Below, in pieces: positions 1 to 10,112 of a stretch of DNA of 64,000 nt. The first letter of the stretch is position 1, and the number at the start of each line of letters is the position of its first letter. Both the position numbers and the translations under genes were made by a program. A model generated the notes under the pieces. It was not told the origin of the DNA. It made no database searches and saw only the letters and a program-made list of their open reading frames with translations. Source of the DNA: an uncultured Bacteroidia bacterium (GTDB lineage Bacteria > Bacteroidota > Bacteroidia > Bacteroidales > UBA932); contig CADAIT010000001.1 in assembly GCA_902788095.1 (NCBI GenBank), forward strand, positions 124,001 to 188,000, in the 5' to 3' direction.

Positions 1-986
1 ACGAAATCGGCGACACCTTCACCCGCAAGCTCTCCCTGGCCTCCTTCGGCCGCCGCGGCATCCTGAACATCCGCCAGAACCTGCAGGGCCGTATCATGGA
101 CATTGAGAAGGCCAATGTGTTCAAGAAGTACTCGGAGCGTGTCGGTGAAATTTTCACCGGCGAGATATATCAGACCTGGAAGAACGAAGTGCTCATCCTG
201 GACGAGGAGGGCAACGAACTCCGCATGCCCAAAAGCGAGCAGATCCCCGGCGAGCGCTTCAAGAAGAGCGATTCGGTGCGCGCCATCATCAAGAGCGTGG
301 AGATGAAGAACAACACCACGCCGTATATCGTGCTTTCCCGCACGTCCGACAGTTTCCTGGAGAAGCTCTTCGAAATGGAAGTCCCGGAAATCTACGACGG
401 CCTCATCACCGTGAAGAAGGTTGTCCGCATCCCCGGCGAGCGTGCCAAGGTGGCGGTGGAATCCTATGACGACCGCATCGACCCCATCGGCGCATGTATC
501 GGCGTGAAGGGTTCCCGCATCATGGGTATCGTACGCGAGCTGCGCAACGAGAACATCGACGTGATTCAGTGGAGCTCTAACCCGCAGCTGATGATTCAGC
601 GTGCCCTCAACCCGGCCCGCATCTCCCGTATAGACCTGGGCAGCAGCCCCGAAGAGAAAATCAAAGTGTACATGCAGGCGGACGAAGTGAAGAAAGGTAT
701 CGGCAAGGGCGGCGTGAACATCAAACTGGCCGGCATGCTGGTGGGCCGCGAGATTGAAGTCTGGCGCGAGCTGCCGCAGAACGAGGAAGAGGAGGACGAC
801 GTGCTGCTGAGCGAGTTCACGGACGTAATCGACCCTTGGGTAATCGAGCGCCTGCAGAGCATCGGCTGCGACACGGCACGCAGCGTCATGGCGCTGGCTC
901 CCGCCGACATCGCCTCCCGGGCAGACCTGGAAGACGAAACCGTGGAAGAAGTGCTCCGTATCCTGCACGAAGAGTTTGAAGACTAA
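1..986 (+). CDS. nusA: Transcription termination/antitermination factor NusA (5' end missing)
   Basis: NusA binds RNA polymerase and controls pausing, termination and antitermination. The frame is open from the first bases of the window (codons in phase with position 3), so the N-terminal RNAP-binding domain lies outside; an internal ATG at 96 is not the true start. Visible in order: the end of the N-terminal domain (LASFGRRGILNIRQNLQG), an S1 domain (GEIFTGEIYQTW), two KH domains (IGACIGVKGSRI; GKGGVNIKLAGMLVG), and a short acidic C-terminal helix-hairpin-helix-like tail ending HEEFED. The C-terminus lacks the long repeats of some proteobacterial forms, as is usual in Bacteroidota. infB follows 24 bp downstream in the conserved nusA-infB order. 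Confidence 0.96.
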   Translation, partial: EIGDTFTRKLSLASFGRRGILNIRQNLQGRIMDIEKANVFKKYSERVGEIFTGEIYQTWKNEVLILDEEGNELRMPKSEQIPGERFKKSDSVRAIIKSVEMKNNTTPYIVLSRTSDSFLEKLFEMEVPEIYDGLITVKKVVRIPGERAKVAVESYDDRIDPIGACIGVKGSRIMGIVRELRNENIDVIQWSSNPQLMIQRALNPARISRIDLGSSPEEKIKVYMQADEVKKGIGKGGVNIKLAGMLVGREIEVWRELPQNEEEEDDVLLSEFTDVIDPWVIERLQSIGCDTARSVMALAPADIASRADLEDETVEEVLRILHEEFED

Positions 987-1010
987 TTTAGAAAACATAG
1001 GGGGTTATAT

Positions 1011-3746
1011 ATGGCAGAAATCAGATTATCGAAACTTATCAAACAATTCAACATCGGGCTGGACACCCTGGTGGAGTTCCTCAATTCCAAAGGCGCCGGC
1101 ATCGAAGACGCCAATCCGAACCTGAAAATTTCCGACGAATACATGCCGGAACTGCACAAGAAGTTCGGCAAGGACTTGGAACTGAAGGAACAGGCGGAGA
1201 AAGTGGACGTAAAACTCACCGAAATCCTGGACAAGGCATCCAGGAAGCAGGAGGAGGAAGAAGACGAGTTCGAGCCCGAACGGATAACGGTCATCAAGAG
1301 CAACAACCTGTCCCGCACCGTGGTGGCGGAACCGGAACCCGTGGCCGAACCCGAGCCGGAGCCCGTCGTGGAACCGGAACCCGTGGCCGAACCCGAGCCG
1401 GAACCCGTCGTGGAACCGGAACCCGTGGCCGAGCCCGAACCGGAGCCGGACCCCATAGCGGAACCGGAACCCGAACCCGTGGAAGAGCCTGAACCGGAGC
1501 CTGTCGCCGAACCTGTCGCGGAAGCTGTCGCCGAGCCCGAACCGGCAGCAGAAATTGAACCCGTAGCCGAGCCGGAATCCGCCCCGACCCCAGCGGAAAC
1601 CCCTGCGGCCCAGGAAGGTGCTGCTCCTTTCAAGGTGCTGGGCAAGATAGACCTGTCCAAATTCGACCCCAAACGCACCAAAAAGCGCGAGCGCATCAAG
1701 AGCAGCGGCTCCCAGAAAGTGGACGTTACCAAGGTTCAGGCCGAAAAAGCGCCCAAGAAGAAGGAAGAAAACAAGAAAGCCAAGTCCGGCAAGAAGGGCG
1801 ACCGCTTCAAACCTGCCATGACAGAAGCCGAGCAGGAAGAAATGCAGAAGGAGATTCAGAAGCAGGTGAAGGAAACCTACGCCCGCATGAACGAGAACAA
1901 GAACAATTTCGGCGCCAAGCACCGCAAGGAAAAGCGCGAAATTGCCGCCATCCGTTCGCAGGAAGAGATGGAAGCCGCCGCCGCGGAGAACAAAATCCTG
2001 AAAGTGACCGAATTCGTGACGGTCAACGACCTGGCCACCCTGATGAACAATACGCCCGTGGTGAAAGTCATCGCGGCCTGCATGTCCCTGGGCATGATGG
2101 TTTCCATCAACCAGCGCCTGGATGCGGAAACCCTGGTACTGGTGGCCGAGGAATTCGGCTACAAGGTGGAATTCGTCACGGCCGAACTTTCGGAAGAAAT
2201 CCAACAGCAGGAGCCCGACAAGGAAGAAGATCTGGTGGAGCGCCCGCCGGTCATTACGGTAATGGGCCATGTGGACCATGGTAAAACTTCCCTCCTGGAC
2301 AATATCCGCAATTCCAACGTGATTGCCGGTGAGGCCGGCGGAATTACCCAGCACATCGGCGCATACAGCGTCACGCTGGACAACGGCCGTCATATCACCT
2401 TCCTGGATACCCCCGGTCACGAAGCCTTTACGGCCATGCGAGCCCGCGGTGCCCAGATGACCGACCTGGCCATCATCATCGTGGCGGCCGACGACGCCGT
2501 GATGCCCCAGACCAAGGAAGCCATCGCCCATGCCCAGGCAGCCGGCGTGCCCATGGTCTTCGCCATCAACAAGATAGATAAACCGGGCGCCAATCCGGAC
2601 ACCATCCGCCGCCAGCTGTCAGAGATGAACATCCTGGTGGAAGACTGGGGCGGCAAGTACCAGTGTCAGGAAATTTCCGCCAAGAAGGGCCTCAACGTGG
2701 ACAAACTCCTGGAGAAAGTGCTCTTTGAAACGGACCTGCTGGAGCTCAAGGCCAATCCCAACAAGATGGGCAGCGGTGCCGTGATTGAAAGCTCCCTGGA
2801 CAAGGGCCGCGGCTATTTGGCCACCGTCCTGGTGCAGGACGGCACCGTGCACGTGGGCGACGTCATTATTTCCGGTGCCTACTACGGCCGTGTAAAAGCC
2901 ATGTACAACGAGCGTGGACAGAAGGTGGAAAGTGCCGGTCCTTCCACGCCGGTTTCCCTGCTGGGTCTGAACGGAGCCCCGGCCGCCGGTGAAAAGTTCA
3001 ATATCATGGCCGACGAAAAAGAGGCCAAGAGCATTGCCCAGAAACGGGAGCAGCTTATCCGCATCCAGGGAATCAAGACGCAGAAGCACCTCACCCTGGA
3101 AGAGATCGGCCGCCGTATCGCCATCGGCAACTTCAAGGAGCTCAACGTGATTGTAAAAGGTGACGTGGACGGTTCCGTGGAAGCCCTTTCCGATTCCCTC
3201 ATCAAGCTTTCCACCGAGGAAGTGCGCGTGAACGTGATTCACAAGGCCGTGGGTGCCATCAGCGAATCCGATGTCCTGCTGGCCGAGGCCTCCGACGCCG
3301 TCATCATCGGCTTCCAGGTGCGTCCTTCCGCCGAGGCACGCCGTTCCGCGGAAAAGGAAGGCATCGAAATCCGCCTGTACTCCGTGATTTACGACTGTAT
3401 CAACGAAGTCAAGGAAGGTATCGAGGGCATGCTGGAACCGGAAAAGAAGGAAGAGGTCACTGCCACCGCGGAAGTGAAACAGACCTTCAAAATTTCCAAG
3501 GTGGGCACCATCGCCGGCTGTCTGGTAAAAGAAGGCAAACTCACCAGCAAAGCGCAGGTGCGCCTGATTCGCGACGGCATCGTGGTGTACACCGGCGAAC
3601 TGGCATCGTTGCAAAGGGGCAAGGACAACGCCAAGGAAGTACCTGCCGGCATGGAATGCGGCTGCGGACTGGAGCGTTACAACGACATCCATCCCGGAGA
3701 CATCATCGAGGCCTTCCAGATTGTAGAAATCAAGCGCAGCCTGTAA
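1011..3746 (+). CDS. infB: Translation initiation factor IF-2
   Basis: IF-2 is the GTPase that delivers initiator tRNA and promotes subunit joining. The 911-residue protein has an IF2_N domain at about residues 3-30, then a low-complexity linker (about 103-193) of Glu-Pro-Val/Ala repeats, a Lys/Glu-rich coiled region, and the G domain: G1 GHVDHGKT at 419-426, DTPGH near 466, NKID near 520. Domains II-IV follow. The ATG at 1011 is preceded by an unusually G-rich stretch (AGGGGG, 999-1004), one of the few SD-like sites here. It is cotranscribed with nusA. The EP-repeat DNA is a tandem repeat and therefore likely to vary in length between strains. Confidence 0.97.
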   Translation: MAEIRLSKLIKQFNIGLDTLVEFLNSKGAGIEDANPNLKISDEYMPELHKKFGKDLELKEQAEKVDVKLTEILDKASRKQEEEEDEFEPERITVIKSNNLSRTVVAEPEPVAEPEPEPVVEPEPVAEPEPEPVVEPEPVAEPEPEPDPIAEPEPEPVEEPEPEPVAEPVAEAVAEPEPAAEIEPVAEPESAPTPAETPAAQEGAAPFKVLGKIDLSKFDPKRTKKRERIKSSGSQKVDVTKVQAEKAPKKKEENKKAKSGKKGDRFKPAMTEAEQEEMQKEIQKQVKETYARMNENKNNFGAKHRKEKREIAAIRSQEEMEAAAAENKILKVTEFVTVNDLATLMNNTPVVKVIAACMSLGMMVSINQRLDAETLVLVAEEFGYKVEFVTAELSEEIQQQEPDKEEDLVERPPVITVMGHVDHGKTSLLDNIRNSNVIAGEAGGITQHIGAYSVTLDNGRHITFLDTPGHEAFTAMRARGAQMTDLAIIIVAADDAVMPQTKEAIAHAQAAGVPMVFAINKIDKPGANPDTIRRQLSEMNILVEDWGGKYQCQEISAKKGLNVDKLLEKVLFETDLLELKANPNKMGSGAVIESSLDKGRGYLATVLVQDGTVHVGDVIISGAYYGRVKAMYNERGQKVESAGPSTPVSLLGLNGAPAAGEKFNIMADEKEAKSIAQKREQLIRIQGIKTQKHLTLEEIGRRIAIGNFKELNVIVKGDVDGSVEALSDSLIKLSTEEVRVNVIHKAVGAISESDVLLAEASDAVIIGFQVRPSAEARRSAEKEGIEIRLYSVIYDCINEVKEGIEGMLEPEKKEEVTATAEVKQTFKISKVGTIAGCLVKEGKLTSKAQVRLIRDGIVVYTGELASLQRGKDNAKEVPAGMECGCGLERYNDIHPGDIIEAFQIVEIKRSL

Positions 3747-3831
3747 AGACTGCGCTTGGCAAAGCACCCTACAGGGCTTTTGCAATTATATCAGCAGCAA
3801 CAGGGCTGCCAGATATACGCAAAAGCCCTGT
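3731..3831. terminator. Hairpins between convergent infB and DoxX-like gene
   Basis: Two structures lie at the convergent 3' ends. A 9-bp inverted repeat (CAAGCGCAG at 3731-3739, CTGCGCTTG at 3750-3758) overlaps the infB stop codon. A 13-bp perfect inverted repeat follows (ACAGGGCTTTTGC at 3771-3783, GCAAAAGCCCTGT at 3819-3831), whose right arm lies inside the 3' end of the leftward gene. Neither is followed by a strong T tract, so termination is inferred from position and stem quality only. Confidence 0.5.
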
Positions 3832-4961
3832 GTGCGTAAACGTCTGCGGATAATATAATGGGTGGAAAGGTCCACCGGGTCCGCCGCGAAGTCCTCCTGC
3901 AGGTTCTCCGGCATGTGACGGGCCGACCATTTGTTCACCAACTCCCCCTCGTTGAAATAGGTGCCGCCGCCATTGGAGCGGTTCAGGGTGATAAGGGTTT
4001 TGTAGTCTGCGTAATACAGCGGCAAATCCTGCGGCAGGGCAGCATCCCCGGGAACGGCCGACACCAGCACCAGGGGCGTACCGCCGGCATTCAGCACAGC
4101 GTAATACTGCTCCCTGACCAGCTCCCAGGGGGCTTTGGGCGCGTCGTACACGGAAAGTACCACCACGTTCCCCTCCGCCGCCATGCGGTCGCAATAGATG
4201 CCGGAAGCATCCCTGAAACTCAAGATGGGATATTCGTCCGAGAGGCTTGAGGTTTTGCGAAAAACGGTATCTACCCGTACGAACGTCCAGGTAGAATCCG
4301 GCAGGGCGGAAAGGTCGAATACGCCTTCCTGCCCGTTTTTTTCGTAAACGTATGCCGACTTGTAATGGTTGTCGGCGGCCACGTCGTCGTCCAGGGAAGC
4401 GTACAGCTCCGCCCCCCAGTCAAAGGCTGTGAAATCCACGATGGGAAGATGCAGGTTGCTGTATATTGCCACGAAGAGGAGCGACAAAGCGGCCAGGGAC
4501 GCCGCCACAATGCGGTTTCCTTTGGGACGGCCGAGTTCGCTGAGCGGCGTAAATGCAATGACGCTCAGCAGCAACAGGCACACATTTTTCCAAAAACTCT
4601 GGGCGTGCGTAAGGTGGATGGCCTCGCCAAAGCAGCCGCAGTCCATGGCGGGATTGAGCACCCACAGGACAAATGTAACCACGGTGAAGAAGCCCAGCAT
4701 GATGTACGTGAGCACGGCAGCTATTTTCCGGAAGACGCCCGTAATGAGGGACATACCCACGCCCGCTTCCAGGACCGAGAGCGCGATACCCAGCACCTTG
4801 GCGGCGGGCAAAAGGCCCGGCAGCCGGAAAAAGCGGAAATACTCCTGCAGGATGAGCATGGTCCCCACCGGGTCAATCATTTTCAGCAGGCCGGACACCA
4901 GGAAAACGATGCCCACCAACACGGCTGCGAAGCGACGGAAGCGTTGATACGTAGTCTTCAT
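3786..4961 (-). CDS. DoxX-like membrane protein with C-terminal extracytoplasmic domain
   Basis: A 391-residue protein of the BT_3928/DoxX-MauE-like type common in Bacteroidota. The N-terminal 150 residues hold about four hydrophobic helices (FAAVLVGIVFLVSGLLKM; LTYIMLGFFTVVTFVLWVL) with the family's Cys pair in MDCGCFGEAI, then a fifth helix near 150-170. The remaining ~220 residues are soluble and probably periplasmic. Function is unknown; relatives of MauE/DoxX act in thiol redox or methylamine dehydrogenase maturation, which is family knowledge rather than shown here. The ATG overlaps the tmk stop by one base (TAATG), so the two are translationally coupled. The protein ends in a hydrophobic run (VYLAALLLLI). 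Confidence 0.75.
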   Translation of the reverse strand: MKTTYQRFRRFAAVLVGIVFLVSGLLKMIDPVGTMLILQEYFRFFRLPGLLPAAKVLGIALSVLEAGVGMSLITGVFRKIAAVLTYIMLGFFTVVTFVLWVLNPAMDCGCFGEAIHLTHAQSFWKNVCLLLLSVIAFTPLSELGRPKGNRIVAASLAALSLLFVAIYSNLHLPIVDFTAFDWGAELYASLDDDVAADNHYKSAYVYEKNGQEGVFDLSALPDSTWTFVRVDTVFRKTSSLSDEYPILSFRDASGIYCDRMAAEGNVVVLSVYDAPKAPWELVREQYYAVLNAGGTPLVLVSAVPGDAALPQDLPLYYADYKTLITLNRSNGGGTYFNEGELVNKWSARHMPENLQEDFAADPVDLSTHYIIRRRLRTQGFCVYLAALLLLI

Positions 4962-5638
4962 TACAAATAAGGTTCTACAATGCTGCGAACTTTGTCGAAG
5001 ATGGTATTGGGCGGCAGCATTTCACCGGAGGCGCCGGCACAGTCTATACGCAGAAACTTGCTGTCCGACTGCGTTTGTTCCACGTAAAGCGAGCGGACTT
5101 CCCGCTGGAAAGCGATGGATGCCTCATGAATGTCCTGAGCGCCTTCCAGGTAACTTCTGTCCGTGCCTGCACGATGCCGGGACAGGCTCTGCTCCACAAA
5201 ACCGATGGGAACGTCCAGAAACAAGTTCAGGTCCGGAACCGGAAGCTGAAACGCCCCGTATTCCGTATGGAAAATCCAGTCCCTGAGTTGTTTGCGCTGT
5301 TCCTTATCCGACAGTTTGGCGCACTGGTAGGCAATGTTGGAATACACGTAGCGGTCCAGCAGGACGGTTTTTCCCTCCTGCAGGGACTTGCGGATAACGG
5401 GGCCGGCACCATGGCGGTCTTCCGCAAAAAGCAATGCCACCAGCTGGGGATGCACCGTTTCATTGGAACCGAAGTCTCCGCGAAGGAAACGGCTGATGAG
5501 CTCTCCGTAAACAGGGGCATCGTAGCGCGGAAAGTGGATGTACTCCAGGGCTCCGCACCGCTGCTGCAGATATTCCTTCAATTTTTTGACCTGAGTGGAC
5601 TTCCCCGCCCCGTCCAGGCCTTCCAAAACGATAAGCAT
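4961..5638 (-). CDS. tmk: Thymidylate kinase
   Basis: Phosphorylates dTMP to dTDP. The P-loop is LEGLDGAGKST at residues 5-15, followed by the DR(Y/H) motif LLDRYVYSN and a lid region rich in Arg (QSLSRHRAGTDRS). At 225 residues it is of normal length. A TTG six bases upstream (5644) could be read as an earlier start, but the ATG at 5638 fits family N-termini (MLIVLEG) and sits three bases after a strong promoter -7 box, so the mRNA may be leaderless. It is followed by the DoxX-like gene with a one-base overlap. Confidence 0.94.
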   Translation of the reverse strand: MLIVLEGLDGAGKSTQVKKLKEYLQQRCGALEYIHFPRYDAPVYGELISRFLRGDFGSNETVHPQLVALLFAEDRHGAGPVIRKSLQEGKTVLLDRYVYSNIAYQCAKLSDKEQRKQLRDWIFHTEYGAFQLPVPDLNLFLDVPIGFVEQSLSRHRAGTDRSYLEGAQDIHEASIAFQREVRSLYVEQTQSDSKFLRIDCAGASGEMLPPNTIFDKVRSIVEPYL

Positions 5639-5641
5639 GTA

Positions 5642-5672
5642 CAAAGATAATAAAAAAAGAACCGGTCACAAA
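5642..5672 (-). promoter_or_regulatory. tmk promoter nested in pnp terminator
   Basis: On the minus strand TTTG (5672-5669), a 19-bp spacer and TATCTTTG (5649-5642) match the Bacteroidota sigma-ABfr consensus exactly. Only three bases separate the -7 box from the tmk ATG, so transcription should begin at or next to the start codon. The -33 TTTG lies in the loop of the pnp terminator hairpin. Confidence 0.75.
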
Positions 5673-5681
5673 GACCGGCTC
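5652..5681 (-). terminator. Intrinsic terminator of pnp
   Basis: Minus-strand hairpin with 9-bp stem (GAGCCGGTC / GACCGGTTC, one G-U pair), a 5-nt loop and a run of seven T. It starts 17 bp beyond the pnp stop codon. Confidence 0.85.
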
Positions 5682-5697
5682 TCATCCGTTTCAGTTT

Positions 5698-8022
5698 TTA
5701 GAACACGTCGGGTTCGTTCTGCCGGGGCTCTTCGTCCTCGAAGCGGGGCTTGCGAGGCTTGTTGTCGTGACGGTCTTCACGGCGCGGGCCACGGTCTGAG
5801 CGACGGTCGTTGCCACCCTTGCGGTCACCTTCGCGACGCGGGCCACGGTCTCCGCGGGGAGCGCGCTTGGGCTCCACATACCCTTCCGGTTTCTCGGTGA
5901 GGGCACGCATGGACAGGCGCATCTTGCCGGTCTTGGCATCAATCTCCAGGAGTTTGACATCGACCTCGTCGCCCACCTTGAGCACATCTTCCACCTTCTC
6001 GGTCTTGTTCCAGGCAATCTCGGAAACGTGCAGCAGACCTTCCTTGCCGGGCAGAATCTCGATGAAAGCACCGAATTCGAGGATGCTCACCACCTTTCCG
6101 TGATACACGCTGCCCACCTCGGGCACTGCGCAGATACCCTTGATACGCTCCAGCGTGGCATCCATGGCAGCCTTGTCCGTTCCGAAGATATCGACCACGC
6201 CCTTGGTGGTGCCGTCGCCGTTGTCCACCTCTTCGATGGTGATGGTGGTGCCGAATTCCTTCTGCATGCCCTGGATGGTCTCGCCACCCTTGCCGATGAT
6301 GGCGCCGATGAACTCGGAAGCCACCTCGATCTGAATCATGCGAGGCACGAAGGGCTTGAAGTCCTCACGCGGCTCGGGGATGGTCTTGAGCATTTCGCCC
6401 ATGATGTGGAGGCGTCCCTGACGGGCCTGCTCCAAGGCTTTCTCAAGCACTTCGTAGGACAGGCCGTCCACCTTGATGTCCATCTGGGTGGCGGTGATAC
6501 CGTCCTTGGTACCGGTTACCTTGAAGTCCATGTCGCCCAGGTGGTCTTCGTCACCGAGAATGTCGGTGAGAATGGCGTAGCGCTCGTTGGGATGAACGGC
6601 GTCGGTGATGAGGCCCATGGCCACGCCGGCCACCGGCTTCTTGATTTTGACACCGGCATCCATCAGGGCCAGGCAGCCGCCGCAGACGGAAGCCATGGAA
6701 GAGGAACCGTTGGATTCCAGGATATCGGAAACTACACGCACGGCGTAAGGGAATTCGGGAGCCGCAGGAATGACGGGCTTGAGGGCACGCATGGCCAGGT
6801 TGCCATGGCCGATTTCACGGCGGCCGGTACCGCGCTGCGGTTTGGCCTCACCGGTTGCGAACGGCGGGAAGTTGTAGTGGAGCACGAACTGCTGGTCGTC
6901 CTGAATGAGGACCTCGTCCATCTCCTTCATGTCCATCTTGGTGCCGAGGGTGACAGTGGCCAGGGACTGGGTTTCACCGCGGGTGAAGATGGCGCTGCCG
7001 TGGGCGCAAGGGAGGTAGTCCACTTCGCACCAGATGGGGCGTACTTCGTTGGTGGCGCGGCCGTCCAGGCGCTTTCCTTCGTCCAGCACCAGGTTGCGCA
7101 TGGCTTCCTTCTCCACATCATGGTAATAACGGTCGATCATGGCACCCTTCACCTCCAGGTCTTCCTCCGAGAATCCGGCCTTGAACTCGTCGCGGATGGC
7201 ATTGAAGCCGTCCTCACGCTCGTGCTTGGGCTTGGCGCTGCCAGCCAGGGCGTAGCACTTGTCGTAGCAAGCCTCGCGCACGGCTTTCTTGAGCTGTTCG
7301 TCTTCCTCGTCGTGCGGGTAGTCGCGTTTGTTCACGTCCGTACCCAGCTCGTGCATCAGTTCCTTCTGCACGCGGCAGTGTTTCTTGATTTCCTCGTGGG
7401 CGAACTTGATGGCCTCCAGCATGTCGTGCTCGGAAACCTCGTTCATTTCACCCTCAACCATCATGATGTTTTCCTCGGTAGCGGCCACCATCAGGTCCAA
7501 ATCGGCCCGCTTGTTGTCCTCGAAACCGGGGTTAATCACGAATTGGCCGTCGATGCGGGCTACGCGGACCTCGCTCACGGGACCGCCGAACGGCAGGTCG
7601 CTGGAAGCCAGGGCGGCCGAAGCGGCCAGGCCGGCAAGCGCATCCGGCTGGATGTCCTTCTCGGCCGAGATAAGCATGACGTTCACAAAGACCTCCAGAT
7701 GGAAGTCGTCCGGCCACAACGGGCGGATGGGGCGGTCCACAAGGCGGGCGATGAGCACCTCATAGTCCGAGGGGCGGCTTTCGCGCTTGAGGAATCCTCC
7801 GGGGAAACGGCCGGCGGCATAGTATTTTTCACGATAATCCACGGTGAGGGGCATGAAGTCCGTTCCCTCTTTCACCTCCGTGGCGCAGGTGACGGTGGCA
7901 AGCAGCATCGTGCCACCCATTTTCACAACGGCAGAACCGGCAGCCTGTTTGGCGAGTTTTCCGGTTTCGATCTCGATTACCCGACCGTCGGGTAACGTGA
8001 TGGTCTTTTTGATAATGTTCAT
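5698..8022 (-). CDS. pnp: Polyribonucleotide nucleotidyltransferase (PNPase)
   Basis: 3'-5' phosphorolytic exoribonuclease of mRNA decay. The 774-residue protein has two RNase PH domains ([15 protein letters not shown] at the N-terminus; GKRLDGR and [19 protein letters not shown] in the second), a KH domain with GKGG near residue 577, an S1 domain about 635-705 and a basic, Arg/Gly/Asp-rich tail (706-774; [17 protein letters not shown]), probably disordered and RNA-binding. The longer ORF start at 8052 adds ten residues not found in the family; [13 protein letters not shown] at 8022 is chosen. It is separated from rpsO by a strong terminator, so it probably has its own promoter, although no clear TAnnTTTG box is visible upstream. 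Confidence 0.97.
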   Translation of the reverse strand: MNIIKKTITLPDGRVIEIETGKLAKQAAGSAVVKMGGTMLLATVTCATEVKEGTDFMPLTVDYREKYYAAGRFPGGFLKRESRPSDYEVLIARLVDRPIRPLWPDDFHLEVFVNVMLISAEKDIQPDALAGLAASAALASSDLPFGGPVSEVRVARIDGQFVINPGFEDNKRADLDLMVAATEENIMMVEGEMNEVSEHDMLEAIKFAHEEIKKHCRVQKELMHELGTDVNKRDYPHDEEDEQLKKAVREACYDKCYALAGSAKPKHEREDGFNAIRDEFKAGFSEEDLEVKGAMIDRYYHDVEKEAMRNLVLDEGKRLDGRATNEVRPIWCEVDYLPCAHGSAIFTRGETQSLATVTLGTKMDMKEMDEVLIQDDQQFVLHYNFPPFATGEAKPQRGTGRREIGHGNLAMRALKPVIPAAPEFPYAVRVVSDILESNGSSSMASVCGGCLALMDAGVKIKKPVAGVAMGLITDAVHPNERYAILTDILGDEDHLGDMDFKVTGTKDGITATQMDIKVDGLSYEVLEKALEQARQGRLHIMGEMLKTIPEPREDFKPFVPRMIQIEVASEFIGAIIGKGGETIQGMQKEFGTTITIEEVDNGDGTTKGVVDIFGTDKAAMDATLERIKGICAVPEVGSVYHGKVVSILEFGAFIEILPGKEGLLHVSEIAWNKTEKVEDVLKVGDEVDVKLLEIDAKTGKMRLSMRALTEKPEGYVEPKRAPRGDRGPRREGDRKGGNDRRSDRGPRREDRHDNKPRKPRFEDEEPRQNEPDVF

Positions 8023-8167
8023 CTGATTACGTCTTTGTTTCGTCAATATCATCTTCCCCTATGGAGGATGTCTTTTTCTTATTTTATTGCGGCCGGAATT
8101 TATTTTTTTCGACGGTGCGAAAAAAACCAAATTCCGCTCCGCAATTCCGCTTGTTTCTCACTAAAAA

Positions 8168-8211
8168 GGGGGAGAGAATATGCCTTGCATACTTCTCTGC
8201 CCCCGTTTTTT
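8168..8211. terminator. Terminator downstream of rpsO (bidirectional)
   Basis: A long interrupted hairpin: GGGGG/CCCCC, AGAGAA/TTCTCT and TATGC/GCATA stems with single-base bulges, flanked by an A tract on the left and a T tract on the right. It lies 13-57 bp after the rpsO stop on the minus strand and separates rpsO from pnp. Confidence 0.85.
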
Positions 8212-8224
8212 CCTATCCTGTAAG

Positions 8225-8500
8225 TTATCGGCGGAGACCCAGCTCCTTGACGATAGCCCTGTATCTCTCAATGTCAATCTTCTGAAGGTAGTTCAGAAGC
8301 TGACGGCGCTTAGAGACCAGGCGAAGAAGGCTGCGGCGCGTTACCACGTCTTTCTTGTTCTTCTTCACATGCTCTGTAAGGTGAGCGATACGGTAGGAAA
8401 ATAAAGCAACCTGACTCTCAGGAGAGCCGGTGTCCTTATTGGACTTCCCGTACTTCGCGAAAATCTCTTGCTTTTTCTCAGGCTGTAAATATTCTGCCAT
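8225..8500 (-). CDS. rpsO: 30S ribosomal protein S15
   Basis: Primary 16S rRNA-binding protein of the small-subunit platform. The 91 residues match the family closely: [36 protein letters not shown] and [17 protein letters not shown], ending ELGLRR. It is monocistronic, with a promoter overlapping the end of the GH3 gene and a strong terminator behind it. The rpsO-pnp order is widely conserved, although here the two genes appear to be separate transcripts. Confidence 0.97.
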   Translation of the reverse strand: MAEYLQPEKKQEIFAKYGKSNKDTGSPESQVALFSYRIAHLTEHVKKNKKDVVTRRSLLRLVSKRRQLLNYLQKIDIERYRAIVKELGLRR

Positions 8501-8537
8501 GATGCAATGAGTTTAAAGTTTTAAAAATTTTAGCCCG

Positions 8538-8569
8538 CAAATTTACGGATTTATTTTCGAATTGCCAAA
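8538..8569 (-). promoter_or_regulatory. rpsO promoter
   Basis: Minus strand TTTG (8569-8566), 20-bp spacer, TAAATTTG (8545-8538). The leader to the ATG is about 30 nt and AT-rich. The -33 element lies just outside the stop codon of the upstream GH3-family gene. Confidence 0.75.
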
Positions 8570-8573
8570 TTAT

Positions 8574-10109
8574 TTATTCTTCCACCGGCCCGTTCATGGC
8601 AAGCAGCTCGTCCATGTATTTCCGGCCGGGGCAAAGACGCGGGATTTTGTGCTGTCCGCCCAGTTTACCCTTGGTGTTCAGCCAGTCATAGAACAGGCCC
8701 GGGCGGGCCCTGCGTACAATCAAAGTGCTGCCTTCCCGATTGACAATGGCCTGTTTATAGTCAAAGCCTTCCTCCTGAACCGCCTTGTCCAGCACCTGCG
8801 CGAATTCCTCCAGATTCGCCGGCTCTTTTTCAAATTCAACCAGCCACTCGTGACGGCCTTTAACCCCATCCCTTTCCATAAAGTCAAAATCGGGGGCTAC
8901 CGTGAACTCCTTGACCGCCACCCCGCTTTTCCGGCAAGCCGCCTCAAGGGCTTTTTCGGCCTGCTGCGCCGAGAGATCCTCCCCGAAAATGTTGATGTTC
9001 TGGTGCGTCCGGCCCACGATGACGAATTTATAAGGTTTGATGCGGGTAAAGCGGAGCACGTCCCCCATGTCGTAGCGCCAGAGCCCGGAGGACGTGGAGA
9101 CCAGCAGGGCATACTCGACGCCTGGCTCCACCTCCCATACCGGAAGGGCCCTGGCGTCGGGACGGCCATAGGAACTCATCGGTACAAATTCGTAGAAGTT
9201 TTCGTAGTCCAGCATCAGGGTCATGGCCGGATCGTCCGGGTCTGTCTGGACACCGAAAAAGCCTTCGGACGCATTGTAGTTCTCAATGAAGCGCAACTTC
9301 CCGGAAGGGAACAACGCCTCCAGCTTTTTCCGGTAAGGAAGGAGGGACATGCCGCCGTGGGCGAAGAATTCCATGCGGGGCCACAGTTCTTCGGCCGTCC
9401 GGGCTCCGGCTTTCTGAACCGCCATTCCCAGCAACATAATGTTCCAGGTGGGAACGCCGCTGAAGGAAACCAGTTTTTTTCCGGAAATCAGTTCCGAGAT
9501 GGCCTCAAACCTGTCATGAACGTCGCTTATCCCCGAGATTTCCGCGGGAGGCAGGATGTGCAGCATTTTCCGGAGCAGAGGAGGTATGCTCCCCGCCATG
9601 TGGGCCGATATGTCTCCGACCTTGCCCGGGCCTGTATCCTTTCCTGAATCCAGGCTTCCGGAAAGAATCAGGGAATAACCGTGCGCCACGTGCGACTCCC
9701 GGTTCCTGTCAAGATAGGTGGCCGCCACATCGCGGCCTCCCATCAAGTGGCTGCGTCTGAGGTTGCGCTTGCTGAGAGGAATGTATTTCACTGCATCCGC
9801 CGTGGTTCCGGAAGATACGGCATAATTCCTGACGACCCCCTTCCACAGAATATCCGGAGCCCCTTCCATCATCCTGCTTATGTAGGGTTTGTGGGAGGCA
9901 TAGTCTCCGAGGGGCACTTTTGCCGCAAAATCTTCATAACTGCGGATGGAGCGGTAGTCATGCTCCTTTCCCCATTCGGTATTGCGGGCAGCTTTGACGA
10001 TCCTGAGAAGCATTTTCATCTGGATGGCGTCACCTTCCACGGCATAGCGGCGGATGGCGCGCACCCGGTAATGCAGGAACAACCTGAGCAGGCCGGTGAT
10101 AATATCCAT
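8574..10109 (-). CDS. GH3 auxin-responsive promoter family protein (putative acyl-acid amido synthetase)
   Basis: A 511-residue protein of the GH3 superfamily, widespread in Bacteroidota. Plant GH3 enzymes are ANL-fold adenylating enzymes that conjugate acyl acids to amino acids. Family features: the N-terminal adenylation core (NTEWGKEHDYRSIRSYEDF; YAVSSGTTADAVKYIPLS, a P-loop-like SSGTT), the TSSGLWRYDMGDVLRFT block and the VVGRTHQNINIFGEDLS motif. The bacterial substrate is unknown. It is 3 bp downstream of a GNAT N-acyltransferase gene, suggesting lipo-amino acid or related acyl-amide metabolism; that link is inference. No signal peptide is seen, so it should be cytoplasmic. Confidence 0.88.
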   Translation of the reverse strand: MDIITGLLRLFLHYRVRAIRRYAVEGDAIQMKMLLRIVKAARNTEWGKEHDYRSIRSYEDFAAKVPLGDYASHKPYISRMMEGAPDILWKGVVRNYAVSSGTTADAVKYIPLSKRNLRRSHLMGGRDVAATYLDRNRESHVAHGYSLILSGSLDSGKDTGPGKVGDISAHMAGSIPPLLRKMLHILPPAEISGISDVHDRFEAISELISGKKLVSFSGVPTWNIMLLGMAVQKAGARTAEELWPRMEFFAHGGMSLLPYRKKLEALFPSGKLRFIENYNASEGFFGVQTDPDDPAMTLMLDYENFYEFVPMSSYGRPDARALPVWEVEPGVEYALLVSTSSGLWRYDMGDVLRFTRIKPYKFVIVGRTHQNINIFGEDLSAQQAEKALEAACRKSGVAVKEFTVAPDFDFMERDGVKGRHEWLVEFEKEPANLEEFAQVLDKAVQEEGFDYKQAIVNREGSTLIVRRARPGLFYDWLNTKGKLGGQHKIPRLCPGRKYMDELLAMNGPVEE

Positions 10110-10112
10110 CTT

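Noticed and set aside
983..2531. Long antisense ORFs opposite infB (249 and 501 codons)
   Set aside because: They are shadows of the GC-rich infB frame and its Glu-Pro repeats; no domain, signal or start context supports them.
6028..7995. 655-codon ORF on the + strand opposite pnp
   Set aside because: Frame shadow of pnp: His/Gly/Val-rich antisense composition with no recognisable domain.
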